A stretch of 59,715 nucleotides of DNA. Origin: Nitrososphaerota archaeon. Its GTDB lineage: Archaea; Thermoproteota; Nitrososphaeria; Conexivisphaerales; DTJL01. Shown piece by piece: positions 44,108 through 53,565 of the stretch (position 1 is the first letter of the stretch; the number at the start of each line of letters is the position of its first letter). The stretch lies in NCBI GenBank assembly GCA_021324115.1, contig JAJPJS010000006.1, positions 1-59,715 on the forward strand, read 5' to 3'. Under the pieces are notes generated by a model. It searched no databases. It was not told the origin of the DNA and worked only from the letters and a program-made list of their open reading frames with translations. The position numbers and the translations under genes were made by a program.

Positions 44108-46129
44108 TTAAGATGTCGGCTTTGGTGTTGACCGTCTTCTGCCAACTGTACCAAGCGCTATGGCAATCACTGCGAGTATTATTGCGACAACAACAACGCC
44201 GTAGAACAGAGTAGGGCTGATTCCTTGGGTGGTGGTTACTACTTGGGGCGGCGTGGTTACCGCTGGAGTGAGAGCAATTACATCACCAGGAACAACTGCA
44301 CTGAAAAGACCAAGATTGTCAGAACCGACGGGTTGCACAATCACCATGTGTCCGTTAGAGTCGGTACCGATCGAAGGCTGCTGTTCCAATGGGCCTCCTA
44401 TCAACTGTTGAGCGATGACGCTTCCATTGTTTGCGTTGAGTATATTCAGATATCCGTTCAGGAGTGGTACAAGGAGCAGGTTCCCGGTTGCTGTCATTCC
44501 GCCTCTGAAGCCGACATTCGGTACGAAGTAACTCCAGACCGGTTTGCCTGTAGCGACATTAATAGCCCATATGGTGGTATTGTCGTTAGCTTCGGTGCCG
44601 AAAGTATTCGCTCCAAACGTCCCGAGCGGGACACCGGGCGTAGGCGCAACCGCTTCGATGCCTATCGAGCTTGGTGAGTTGTAAGTGCCGTAGTATACGA
44701 GTCCGGTCTGTGGGTCATATGCAGGGTCTGATTCGATTCCTCCAGTACCGCTTGGGTTCTGTGGGCAGGGACTTGGCTTCGGATAACAGGAGTATGGTTT
44801 GTGCATATCAGCGGAGCTCAGCGGATTCAAAGCGGAGGCGTCTTGTCTTGCAATGCTTGGAGGGTTGAAGAACCAAAGGAGTGCACCAGTTGACGGGTTT
44901 AGGCCGTAAACTATTCCATCTTTACATCCTTTGACCAACACACCCTGGTTTGCTCCATTGATCTGAGCAGTGGTAAGAACCGCGGCCCAGGAGCAGTCAT
45001 AATCTTGCAAGTCGTGAGGCCAGCTCTGGAATCCCCACACTAGCGCGCCCGTCTGTATGTTCACTGCTAGTTCAGAATCGCCCCAGAGGTCAGGGCCTGG
45101 TCTGAAAGTCGCATTGAAGTCTGGCGATTCATTGGTAGTGCCAACATAAAGCAGTCCGCTCGATTGATTCTCCGCCCAAGGGCCACCCCAGGAAAGGCCA
45201 GCCCCAGCGAACGAGTTTGTGCTGTTGGAATATTTGGCGAAACCCCAGTCGTCGTACAGTGTTGCATTCAGGACTGATGTTGGGAGTGCCTTCAGATTAA
45301 CAGCTCCAGTGCCGTTGAAAATCCAAGCGCCAACCATGCTTTGTACTTGTTGCAGGTCCCAGTTAGGGTTGCTACCATCCTGAGGTGGAATGACGGGTGT
45401 CATCCACATGAGAGAAGGTGGATTCTGATTGACGTTGTAAGCTATTAGAAAGCCTCTGCCTGCATCCGTCCCTTCCGATACCGATGTTCCTATAACAAGG
45501 ATTCCGCGCTGATCGTCCAGGAAGCCTACAGGAGTAAGGTCGTCATAGTGGCCAAGGTTACCATCCTGGCCATGGAGTGGTAACTTGGGTGTGAAACTGA
45601 GTACCAGTGTACCGAGGTTAGCATCGAATGCGTAGACGGTGTAGTTGTCCGATATAACCCAGATGAGCGGTCTACCGAGTACGTGTGTGGAGTAAAACAT
45701 ATTCTGGTTATGGTAATGTCCAGCCGCGCCACTGTTGGAGAAAGGAAGGAAGATGCCTGTGTTGTTCACATTTACCTCGAACTGCGATTGCCAGAGGATC
45801 GCTCCTGTGGCTAGGTCTAATGCATACACATGGTGATAGTTTGTAAGCATGTATGCAACGCCATTTTCGATTAGAGGTGTACAGCACACTCCTTCATGAC
45901 CTGCATATGGATCTGGTGCAGCAGGGGTGGGGAACGCCCATTGTAAGGTAAGCTGCTTAACTGATGATTGCGTGATAACCGACTGGTTAATGTAATTCCA
46001 GTTGAGCCCATAATTTGCGTTTGTACTCCAGTTCACTTGGGTTGTTGCGGCGATACCTATGAGAGAAATGGTGGACATTGGTATGATTGCCGAAATCAAG
46101 ATTGCCGTGATAAAAATTCGGGCCTTCAT
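44108..46129 (-). CDS. Surface PQQ-type dehydrogenase-like propeller protein 1
   Basis: From ATG 46129 the protein has 673 residues: a Sec-type signal (ARIFITAILISAIIPMSTIS), a quinoprotein beta-propeller, and a C-terminal anchor (FYGVVVVAIILAVIAIALG) ending in Arg/Lys. The enzyme would face outward. Quinoprotein alcohol dehydrogenase marks are vicinal Cys82-Cys83 (HEGVCCTPL), a candidate metal Glu219 (SEGTDAGRGF), Asn333 (GTTNESPD), and Asp376-x-Asp378 (LQDYDCSW). The 43-residue Asn-to-Asp spacing fits methanol dehydrogenase (42), and the D-x-D pair is the lanthanide-type mark. PQQ binding and substrate are inferred. A TATA box sits 28.5 nt upstream. Confidence 0.82.
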   Translation of the reverse strand: MKARIFITAILISAIIPMSTISLIGIAATTQVNWSTNANYGLNWNYINQSVITQSSVKQLTLQWAFPTPAAPDPYAGHEGVCCTPLIENGVAYMLTNYHHVYALDLATGAILWQSQFEVNVNNTGIFLPFSNSGAAGHYHNQNMFYSTHVLGRPLIWVISDNYTVYAFDANLGTLVLSFTPKLPLHGQDGNLGHYDDLTPVGFLDDQRGILVIGTSVSEGTDAGRGFLIAYNVNQNPPSLMWMTPVIPPQDGSNPNWDLQQVQSMVGAWIFNGTGAVNLKALPTSVLNATLYDDWGFAKYSNSTNSFAGAGLSWGGPWAENQSSGLLYVGTTNESPDFNATFRPGPDLWGDSELAVNIQTGALVWGFQSWPHDLQDYDCSWAAVLTTAQINGANQGVLVKGCKDGIVYGLNPSTGALLWFFNPPSIARQDASALNPLSSADMHKPYSCYPKPSPCPQNPSGTGGIESDPAYDPQTGLVYYGTYNSPSSIGIEAVAPTPGVPLGTFGANTFGTEANDNTTIWAINVATGKPVWSYFVPNVGFRGGMTATGNLLLVPLLNGYLNILNANNGSVIAQQLIGGPLEQQPSIGTDSNGHMVIVQPVGSDNLGLFSAVVPGDVIALTPAVTTPPQVVTTTQGISPTLFYGVVVVAIILAVIAIALGTVGRRRSTPKPTS

Positions 46130-46639
46130 GCGCTCGTGCACAAGTGTATGCAAGTATATACGCATTGCTGGAACGCGTTATTCTCATTGAGTTGAGATAT
46201 GATAATGCAATACTTGGTGGATTTTTTTGTTCAATGTAAAAACCGGTAATTTCAACATTGGAAAGTTATGATGCGGTATGTAAGTTATATTGTATAGACA
46301 TTCCGGCTTCTAATCGACAGGTTGCTGTGTTTCTCCTTTGATGATCTAAAGAACTTGGCTATTGGCCCTCGTGGCGTTTACGATGCTTTACTTGGATGAT
46401 GATTTATTATGGCAGAGTTCTTAAAAAACAGCATCCTTCTAAGCAACAAGTATCTGCACAGCGAATCTCTTGTTTATAACAGTTCATTGGAAGCACAAGC
46501 CGAATTCCTCATTTCAAAGATAACCGGCGGACCTCTTTCTATTTATAACAATTGTCACATGACTCAATCGCGGTGAATATTTGATTTAATCTCTCAGTTC
46601 AATTTTCGAGTGCTTACGCTATCTCGTTTAAATGAAAAA
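46130..46639. other. Promoter and spacer between PQQ-type genes 1 and 2
   Basis: About 510 bases without a gene. The first 35 hold the TATA box of gene 1 (TATATA, 46155-46160). The remainder is AT-rich, with two similar words TTTATAACAGTT and TTTATAACAATT near 46475 and 46542. Nothing else was recognised. Confidence 0.4.
46155..46160 (-). promoter_or_regulatory. TATA box of PQQ-type gene 1
   Basis: TATATA is centred 28.5 nt before the ATG at 46129 and lies inside the longer open frame, so it decides for the inner Met. The geometry is the same as for gene 2. Confidence 0.6.
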
Positions 46640-48649
46640 TTAACTAGGTTTTGGTTTCCTTCCCGAGCGAATCGCGAAAGTTATTGTCGTTATCGCCAGA
46701 ATTATAGCCACGACTGCAAGGCCATAGAATGCGTAAGGAGAGATGCCTGTTGGAGCTGATGAGACGGTTGACGTGGTAATGGCTGGACTCACGGAGAATG
46801 CCAATACATCACCCGGAGTTGGGGAACCTACGACGAACGCTGTGTCCACAGATATCGGTTGTACCAGAAGCATGTTACCCTGAAGGTCTGTTCCAACAGC
46901 AGGTTGTTCTATCATGGGAGCCCCTATCAACTGTCTGTACACTACAGAGCCCGTCTGTGCATTGAAAAACATGATGGTTCCGTTTACCTCCGGTGCTACC
47001 ACTAGGCCGCCTGTCGTGGTAAGACCACCGCGATAGGGTATGTCTCCGAGAAATTGTGACCAAGCGGGCTTTCCTGTAGCCACGTTCACAGCCCAAAGTG
47101 TTGCGTTCTGGTCTGCGCGTATAGGGGTAACCAACCCGCCCGAACCGCCAACTGCGACACCCGGAGTAGGAGCTACAGGCGTGATTGTGACATTAAACGG
47201 GTAGTTGTAAGTGCCTTCATAGGCAAGCCCGGTCTGGGGATTGTATGCGATATCAGACTCCAATGAACCGAATCTGTCGTTGGGTAACTCTACACAGCTG
47301 GTTTTGGGGTAACAGGCCCATTTCAGATTCATCTGTGTGCTGTTTAGCGGATTGTATATCTGGAAGTTGTCATGCTTTTCAGACGGTGCAAGGAAATACC
47401 AGTTCAAAGCCCCCGTGAAGGCATTCAGTCCGTAGAGGTAGCCATTCTTGCAGCCCTTTACTACCTCCAGTTGTGGTTGGCCGTTTATTGTCACGTTTGC
47501 CAGGGCGCCTGCCCAGGAGCAGTCCAAGTCCCAGAAATCATGCGGTGTACTCTGAAAGCCCCAAATATACTGACCGGTTGTAACGTTTATTGCAAGAATG
47601 GAAGCCGCCCAAAGATCAGGCCCGGGCCTGAATGTTGCATTGTCGTCGGGCGAATCCTGCGAAGTCGATACATACAGGATGCCATCATGATAGTCTTCTT
47701 CCCATGGGCCTCCCCAACCCGTTCCCACACCAGCGAATGCCTCTGTTCCATTGAATCCCATTGTACCCCAGTCGCCATATAGAACAGCGTGCTGTACGGA
47801 AGAAGGAAGAGTTTTCAGGTTGACGGCTCCTGTGCCGTTGAAAATCCAGGCGCCAGTCATGTTATTGACGACCTGTATGTCCCAATTGGGATCGCTGCCA
47901 TCCTGAGGCGGCATCGTCGGTGTCATCCAGAGCAGCTTGGGCGGATTCGTAGCCAGGCTGAAGCCTTCAAAGAACCCACGTCCAGCATCTGTGCCTTCGG
48001 AAACTGATAGACCCACAACAAGGACGCCACGCTGAGCATCTAAAAATCCGGTGGGAGTCGTGGTATCATAGAAGCCGTAGTTACCATATTGTCCGATCCG
48101 CGGTAAAACCGCGTTGAAATGAACGATGATCGATCCGGTGTTTGCATCAAGGCCAAAAACGGTGTAGTTATCGGATATAACCCAGATCAATGGACGTCCG
48201 AGCGCTGCTGGGGAATCGGAATAGAAGAAGTTCTGGTCATGATAGTGGCCCGGTGGTATGTGATGGAAGAACTGAGGCGCACTGACGTTCAGCACAGGTA
48301 GTTGGGTCTGCCAAAGCGTTGATCCATCTGAAGCGTCGATAGCAATCACTTCATGGTAGTAAGTGAGAACGTAGACTACGCCTCCCTCGATGATGGGTGT
48401 GCAGCACACGCCTTCGTGACCCACGTAAGGATTAGGCGCGGCGGGAACTGGATATACCCACGCGAGCTTTAGATTCGGTACGCTCGAACTATTGAGCATA
48501 TTTTGGTTCACATAATTGCCATTTATTCCGTAAACACCTTCTTGGTTCCAGTTGACCGACTGTTGTGCAGTGACCTCATATGGAATGAAAGTTATCATTG
48601 CGAGCAAAGTTAGAATAAATGATGTTGCAAGAAGTATGTGTAATTTCAT
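46640..48649 (-). CDS. Surface PQQ-type dehydrogenase-like propeller protein 2
   Basis: This 669-residue paralogue of the protein at 44108-46129 has the same layout: Sec-type signal (LHILLATSFILTLLAMITFI), propeller, and C-terminal anchor (FYGLAVVAIILAITTITFAI). It shares vicinal Cys82-Cys83 (HEGVCCTPI), Glu218 (SEGTDAGRGF) and an Asp374-x-Asp376 pair (WDLDCSW). The position of the metal Asn is Gln331 (STSQDSPD). It would be a surface oxidoreductase with PQQ and a metal, though Gln could alter metal choice. A TATA box is centred 28.5 nt before ATG 48649, so it has its own leaderless promoter rather than sharing an operon with gene 1. Confidence 0.82.
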   Translation of the reverse strand: MKLHILLATSFILTLLAMITFIPYEVTAQQSVNWNQEGVYGINGNYVNQNMLNSSSVPNLKLAWVYPVPAAPNPYVGHEGVCCTPIIEGGVVYVLTYYHEVIAIDASDGSTLWQTQLPVLNVSAPQFFHHIPPGHYHDQNFFYSDSPAALGRPLIWVISDNYTVFGLDANTGSIIVHFNAVLPRIGQYGNYGFYDTTTPTGFLDAQRGVLVVGLSVSEGTDAGRGFFEGFSLATNPPKLLWMTPTMPPQDGSDPNWDIQVVNNMTGAWIFNGTGAVNLKTLPSSVQHAVLYGDWGTMGFNGTEAFAGVGTGWGGPWEEDYHDGILYVSTSQDSPDDNATFRPGPDLWAASILAINVTTGQYIWGFQSTPHDFWDLDCSWAGALANVTINGQPQLEVVKGCKNGYLYGLNAFTGALNWYFLAPSEKHDNFQIYNPLNSTQMNLKWACYPKTSCVELPNDRFGSLESDIAYNPQTGLAYEGTYNYPFNVTITPVAPTPGVAVGGSGGLVTPIRADQNATLWAVNVATGKPAWSQFLGDIPYRGGLTTTGGLVVAPEVNGTIMFFNAQTGSVVYRQLIGAPMIEQPAVGTDLQGNMLLVQPISVDTAFVVGSPTPGDVLAFSVSPAITTSTVSSAPTGISPYAFYGLAVVAIILAITTITFAIRSGRKPKPS

Positions 48650-48674
48650 ACAGATGTATACAGATGCCCACACC

Positions 48675-48680
48675 TATATA
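48675..48680 (-). promoter_or_regulatory. TATA box of PQQ-type gene 2
   Basis: TATATA is centred 28.5 nt before the ATG at 48649 and lies upstream of the alternative Met codon's first residues. Confidence 0.6.
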
Positions 48681-48856
48681 CATCTTTCTCATGGGTTATC
48701 TGCAAAACCGCGCAATGCAACTGATTATTCGATTTTGATATTAATAAGAACAACAATGAAATTTCTTGAAAGTCGAACCGGCCGTTCATCATTAAAGAAA
48801 CAGTTGTACCCGGGCTTTAGTTATGCAAGAGAAGATTAAGAAACACAGGATGTAAA

Positions 48857-49090
48857 TCAAATACTTTGCTTATGCTTCTGAATCCTGCGCCTTGACAGAA
48901 CTGATATGCCTTCCGCGACCACAGAAAGGGGTAAAGAGAGCAAAAAAGACCACCCAAAGATATAGATGGATACGACTAAAGGGAGCGGTGTTTGATGGCC
49001 GATCCCGTTTAAAATCGCCAGGATAACAGTTATCGCAAGCCCTAGGAGCGAAAAGGAAAATACCAAGATCCCAACCTGAATGGGCCGCAC
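48857..49090 (-). CDS. Small two-span membrane protein, unknown
   Basis: A 77-residue product with two hydrophobic helices (VGILVFSFSLLGLAITVILAI and VSIYIFGWSFLLSLPLSVVA) and a basic C-terminus. The start is GTG. A TATA element (TTTAA, 49115-49119) is centred about 27 nt upstream, which supports a real leaderless gene. It lies between PQQ-type genes 2 and 3. No family was recognised. Confidence 0.55.
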   Translation of the reverse strand: MRPIQVGILVFSFSLLGLAITVILAILNGIGHQTPLPLVVSIYIFGWSFLLSLPLSVVAEGISVLSRRRIQKHKQSI

Positions 49091-49119
49091 GCGGAGAATC
49101 GAAGCGATGGGTAATTTAA

Positions 49120-49561
49120 TTCTTTTTAAGCTACCAAGGATGTATATTATATAGCTGAGCCGTTGATTACCGCACGGTTTTCCAGACTAGGGTGCCGATT
49201 GAGACTTGAAATCCATTTACTTCACCAATTGAAAAGATAGGAATTGACTTGGTTAAATCTAACCAAATTTGTTTATGTTTTTCTCTGCCAGACTTTGATT
49301 CTAGGGGTTTTTCACTTGTGCTTGTTTCCAACGTGATTTTCTGGTTCGTGCATAATACGATCCTATCATCACTCGAATATCTCGTTGAATAGGATTGAGG
49401 CGAGGGGTCTTTGCCTAGCGATCATAATATTGCCCATGCTCAGTTGTCATTTTCATAGCTTAGGTCTGCGCCGGGGTTTTCTAGTCTACTTACTAACCGG
49501 TCTGTATAATAGATCATTTTCTTCGGCAAAAGTTAATACCGCTGGCAGGAATTCTAGCTGC
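49120..49561. other. Spacer upstream of PQQ-type gene 3
   Basis: About 440 AT-rich bases. The open frame of gene 3 runs back to 49385, but the upstream 59 codons look non-coding and the real start is at 49562. The TATA box of gene 3 lies at 49533-49538. Nothing else was recognised. Confidence 0.4.
49533..49538 (+). promoter_or_regulatory. TATA box of PQQ-type gene 3
   Basis: TTAATA is centred 26.5 nt before ATG 49562 and decides for that start. Confidence 0.5.
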
Positions 49562-51400
49562 ATGGGATTGGGTGCCAATAGAGCCATACTACTCCTTGCC
49601 CTTTTACTTATTTTTTCGCCGGTGATATTGCAGCCTTACAACTTATATGGACAAACCAACTTGAATTGGACAAGCCCTGCTTACGACCAGTTTAACTCCA
49701 ACAGCGATCCGCAGACCCTTATTACGCAGTCAAATGTACCTAATCTGCAGCTTTCTTGGGTATATCAGGTACCGCTCAATCCATTTCAGATCGCTGGTGC
49801 AGCACCGGCGCTCGGGATCGAAACTACCCCTCTGGTATCGGGCGGAATAGCATACGTAGCGACCCCCTACAACAAGATCATAGCACTTAACCTGGATAAC
49901 GGGCACGTGGTCTGGTCCTATCAGGTCAACATGAGTGGTTTCACTCATGATCCATGGTGGGCTTATGCATATACGATTAGCAGCCTTTCCATCTATAATG
50001 GAACTGTATACATGATGGCATCAGACACATCTGTATATGGATTCGACGCAACAACGGGCGCCGTTACATTTTATCTCCCTCCCGTAGCAGCAAATATCTC
50101 TGGCAACACCGGCCAATATTACGGAGAGAAGGCACCGATAATTTACAAAAACGAAATCATCGTAAGAGCATCCACTACCGACTATGGCGGAAGGGGATTT
50201 GTCTCTGCATATGACCTCAGTACGAGAAAATTACTGTGGACTTGGTACTCCGTTCCGCCATCTGGAGGTGACCCCAATTGGGACTTCAGCACCTGCCGGG
50301 CTCCCTGCCACGGCAATGTGCAGCCGTACAGGGGTGACTGGGGAAACACCTCCCTCATTGGAGGGGGGGCTGCGTGGGGATTGATTGCTCTTGACTCGCA
50401 ACACGGCGTGCTCTACTTTTCCACAGGGCACCCTTCGGGCGTTTATGATGCTTCGTTGAGGCCGGGTCCGAATCTGTACTCCGACTCGGTTATTGCCCTT
50501 AATGCAACAAATGGTCAGATGATCTGGTACTATCAGATCAATTCCCATGATATCGTGGAGCATGAGGGTGGCTGGAGCGTTCTGCTTGCTAACTTGACAG
50601 TGAATGGACAGACGAGGGAAGTAGTCATCCAGCCTGCAAAGAACAATTACATCTACGTGCTTGATGCTATTACGGGTCAGCTTGTGTATCCTCCCATTCA
50701 TGTAGGTCCTGCTTCGATCAATGCCGTCAATGACAATCACGTCAGCGATGCCAATCTCACCGCATCACAGGCGCCATTAGTTGGAAAGGAAATCTGTCCT
50801 GGTCCTGACGGAGGAATCGAAATGGCCCCAGCTTATAGCAATAATGTGCTTTATGTGGTAACGCAAAATGCCTGCGGAACGATGTTGAAGGGTCCTGTTA
50901 CTTACAAGGGACACACCATACTTGGATATGTATACACCGGAGAGGCTACATCAGCGCAGAACTCAACCGTGTATGCAATAAATCTACAGACTGGTCAGCC
51001 GATATGGGAGTTCAATCTTCCGTACAGGTACCAAGCTGCTTCAGCAGTGATTTCGGGCGGAACTGTATATGTGGTCGATAGAGGAGGAGACCTTTATGCC
51101 CTCAATGCACAGTCGGGGGCAGTTCTGAAGAGCATAAATCTTGGGGGGTTGGGTGCAGCTGGTGTTTCAATTGCTACGGGACTGAACGATCAGCCTGCTC
51201 TTATAGTGCCAGTCGGTGGAGGCGACCTGCCTCAGGCTACGGCTGGCATAGTACTTTCATTCGTCTTGCCCCCGGCTTCAGGGAACAATAACGGTCAGTC
51301 ATCAAACTATCTGCTGTACATAGTCGCGCCGATCGTCGCAGTGGTACTGATATCAGCGTATGTAATCATGTTGAGAAGGCAGAAACCCAATCGTGCGTGA
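49562..51400 (+). CDS. Surface PQQ-type propeller protein 3, divergent metal site
   Basis: The 612-residue paralogue has a signal (AILLLALLLIFSPVILQ), propeller, and C-terminal anchor (LLYIVAPIVAVVLISAYVIM). It lacks the vicinal cysteines (GIETTPL). The metal Asn is His290 (STGHPSG) and the D-x-D pair is Glu333-x-Glu335 (VEHEGGW), again 43 residues later. The Glu region reads STTDYGGRGF. So it keeps the propeller but changes most catalytic and metal residues. It shares with protein 4 a loop with two cysteines (CRAPCHGNVQP). It may bind another metal or be a non-catalytic partner. Its stop overlaps the downstream ABC ATPase start. Confidence 0.78.
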   Translation: MGLGANRAILLLALLLIFSPVILQPYNLYGQTNLNWTSPAYDQFNSNSDPQTLITQSNVPNLQLSWVYQVPLNPFQIAGAAPALGIETTPLVSGGIAYVATPYNKIIALNLDNGHVVWSYQVNMSGFTHDPWWAYAYTISSLSIYNGTVYMMASDTSVYGFDATTGAVTFYLPPVAANISGNTGQYYGEKAPIIYKNEIIVRASTTDYGGRGFVSAYDLSTRKLLWTWYSVPPSGGDPNWDFSTCRAPCHGNVQPYRGDWGNTSLIGGGAAWGLIALDSQHGVLYFSTGHPSGVYDASLRPGPNLYSDSVIALNATNGQMIWYYQINSHDIVEHEGGWSVLLANLTVNGQTREVVIQPAKNNYIYVLDAITGQLVYPPIHVGPASINAVNDNHVSDANLTASQAPLVGKEICPGPDGGIEMAPAYSNNVLYVVTQNACGTMLKGPVTYKGHTILGYVYTGEATSAQNSTVYAINLQTGQPIWEFNLPYRYQAASAVISGGTVYVVDRGGDLYALNAQSGAVLKSINLGGLGAAGVSIATGLNDQPALIVPVGGGDLPQATAGIVLSFVLPPASGNNNGQSSNYLLYIVAPIVAVVLISAYVIMLRRQKPNRA

Positions 51401-52527
51401 TGCTTCCCCAGAATATGTTTATATTTGAACTGGCGGGTTCGAAATTTCCGTTGTCACTAAAGGTCGAAGGTTTGACCAAATTTTTTGGGGAAGTGGTAGC
51501 GCTAGACGGGATGACATTTTCAGTACCCTCGGGATCTTTTACGGCCGTGCTCGGCCCAAGTGGTTGCGGCAAGACAACATTACTTAGGTGTATCGCGGGG
51601 GTGGAAACGCCTGACTCGGGCAGAATTATGTTGGGTAACTCGGTTGTATTCTCCTCTAAGGACTCCGTGAATATTCAACCTGAAAGGCGAAATGTCGGTA
51701 TGGTTTATCAGTCATATGCGCTCTGGCCCCACATGACAGTTTACGACAATGTGGCGTTCCCGTTGAAGGTACGAAAGGAAAGCGCCGATAATACTGACTC
51801 TATGGTAACTTCTGTACTTGAGCGTCTCGGCATCGAAGGACTTGCAGGGCGATACCCAAGTGAACTTTCGGGCGGTCAACAACAGCGTGTAGCACTTGCC
51901 AGGGCACTCGTATATCGACCGCCGGTTCTGCTTTTGGACGAACCTCTGAGTGGGTTAGATGAATCAATGCGGAGAAACGTCGCTAAAGACCTAAAGAGCC
52001 TACAGGAGTCACTTCGCTTGGACACTATATATGTCACTCACAACCGTGAAGAGGCCTTGTGGTTGGGGGATGAAATAATTGTTATGAATCGTGGGAAGTT
52101 GATAGCCTCTGGGCAAACAGATTCGTTGATAAGGAACCCTCCGAACGCGTACACAGCCAGTTTTCTTGGTGGAATGATCCTCTTTAAAGGAACATTGATC
52201 TCAAGAAACCAGAGATATGTACTTGTTCAAACCGAAATCGGGAAATTGATGTGCCGGAGCGTAGACGGGTTTTCGCCTGGCGCAAATGTATTGATTGGAA
52301 TCAATGAGAAGAACATACTCATCCAGAGTTCCGATTCAGCTGAAAACAAAGTCACGGTTACCATAGAATCTATGATCGGTATTCAACCTGACGGGTCCTA
52401 TGAATACAATGTAGTTGCAGGTGGTAAAAGGTTCTCTGCAGTGTCCAAGTCAGGTGATCTACCAAACGGAGCAACTGCTACACTGTCATTGTCTGCATCA
52501 GACTGCGTTGCCATACCAAATGCGTGA
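51397..52527 (+). CDS. ABC importer-type ATP-binding protein (orphan)
   Basis: The 376-residue ATPase has Walker A LGPSGCGKTTLL, Q-loop YQSYALWPHM, signature LSGGQQQRVALARAL and Walker B LLLDEPLSGLD. C-terminal OB/TOBE domains (from about residue 260) are those of MalK/PotA/UgpC-type importers for sugars or polyamines. No permease genes are in the window. It starts at GTG 51397 or ATG 51400, overlapping the stop of PQQ-type gene 3, so the two are translationally coupled. A shared substrate, or regulation by the propeller protein's operon, is inference. Confidence 0.85.
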   Translation: MMLPQNMFIFELAGSKFPLSLKVEGLTKFFGEVVALDGMTFSVPSGSFTAVLGPSGCGKTTLLRCIAGVETPDSGRIMLGNSVVFSSKDSVNIQPERRNVGMVYQSYALWPHMTVYDNVAFPLKVRKESADNTDSMVTSVLERLGIEGLAGRYPSELSGGQQQRVALARALVYRPPVLLLDEPLSGLDESMRRNVAKDLKSLQESLRLDTIYVTHNREEALWLGDEIIVMNRGKLIASGQTDSLIRNPPNAYTASFLGGMILFKGTLISRNQRYVLVQTEIGKLMCRSVDGFSPGANVLIGINEKNILIQSSDSAENKVTVTIESMIGIQPDGSYEYNVVAGGKRFSAVSKSGDLPNGATATLSLSASDCVAIPNA

Positions 52528-52556
52528 ATCATGGACTGAATGGATACGTTTATGCA

Positions 52557-53471
52557 CTAGAATATAGAACCGATCGCAGGATGAATGAGCTCCTGGTAAT
52601 CAACCTTTTGATTGATCAGAGAATATTCCCCCAAAAATGAAACCGCCTTTCTGAAACTGCTGGCAGGATAAGTCTGCCAATGTTTCCACTTCGGGCCATC
52701 GATTGTATCGCGTAACGAAAATGCGGCTGATCTAAGATCGCCGGGCAAAGTCGCGGCTATGCTCATAAAATTAGAAACGTATGACTCCCTTACCGAATCG
52801 AAGTCATCGTTAATGTCATCTATGGCGTGGTTGGTGGCATTGAAAAATCTGTGCAGGTCACTTCCATCGACCGAGCGGCGCGTCACGGCAAGGGTTGGAT
52901 TCTGCCGATTAGTTTCCAAGAGCTTTTTCATACCAACAACCTCAGCGAGCTCATTCCAGGGGTGTATCAGGCTGGCTGCGGCTACTGCACCGTTAAAAAG
53001 GGCAAGCAGCCTCAGGTGCGGGCTCCCGACCTGCACAAGTTTGATCTGGCTTTGATTTAAGAATCCAAGCATATCCTGCAATGCAGTGAAATATGACCCA
53101 GTGCCGTACTCGATCGCCACAGTCCTATTTTCAAGCTGCCTGATGTCTGTTATTCCAGAATCCGACCTCACATAAATGGAAAAAGTTGAATTAAGTGTAT
53201 GCGAATCAGGGTAGCTCGCACCTGTGATGCAGCTTTCGCGGTCCTCGAGAACCCGAATTATGCAGGCCCATTCTCCTGCGTGATATATATCCGTCCTGCC
53301 CGTCTTCAGCAACTCCTCGTATGCTACATTCTTGTTTACGCCTCTCCTGGCTCCAAAAGTAGAGAGTTCGAAATCCAGACTCTGCTGCTGGTAGTAACCT
53401 CTTTGGTAGGCCACTATCTCTGGAAAGGACCACTGATACGCGTAAACATTATACGAAAATTTCAAACTCAT
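52557..53471 (-). CDS. NMT1/THI5-type or SsuA-like substrate-binding-fold protein without signal
   Basis: The 304-residue protein follows a type II periplasmic-binding fold: FSYNVYAYQWSFPEIVAYQRGYYQ, GASYPDSHTLNSTFSIYV, then IRQLENRTVAIEYGTGSYF and AASLIHPWNEL. This layout occurs in NitT/TauT-type binding proteins and THI5-like proteins. There is no signal peptide, lipobox or anchor, and a TATA box (CATAAG, 53495-53500) 27 nt upstream fixes the ATG start. It should therefore act in the cytoplasm, perhaps as an enzyme or sensor. It converges with the ABC ATPase gene. Confidence 0.68.
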   Translation of the reverse strand: MSLKFSYNVYAYQWSFPEIVAYQRGYYQQQSLDFELSTFGARRGVNKNVAYEELLKTGRTDIYHAGEWACIIRVLEDRESCITGASYPDSHTLNSTFSIYVRSDSGITDIRQLENRTVAIEYGTGSYFTALQDMLGFLNQSQIKLVQVGSPHLRLLALFNGAVAAASLIHPWNELAEVVGMKKLLETNRQNPTLAVTRRSVDGSDLHRFFNATNHAIDDINDDFDSVRESYVSNFMSIAATLPGDLRSAAFSLRDTIDGPKWKHWQTYPASSFRKAVSFLGEYSLINQKVDYQELIHPAIGSIF

Positions 53472-53565
53472 TCCGTTCCGGCAAAATAGAAGCTCATAAG
53501 TTTTCTCGGGTGATCAATACCCTGAATATAGTTAAAGAGAGAATCTGGACGCGTGATATTAGCCC

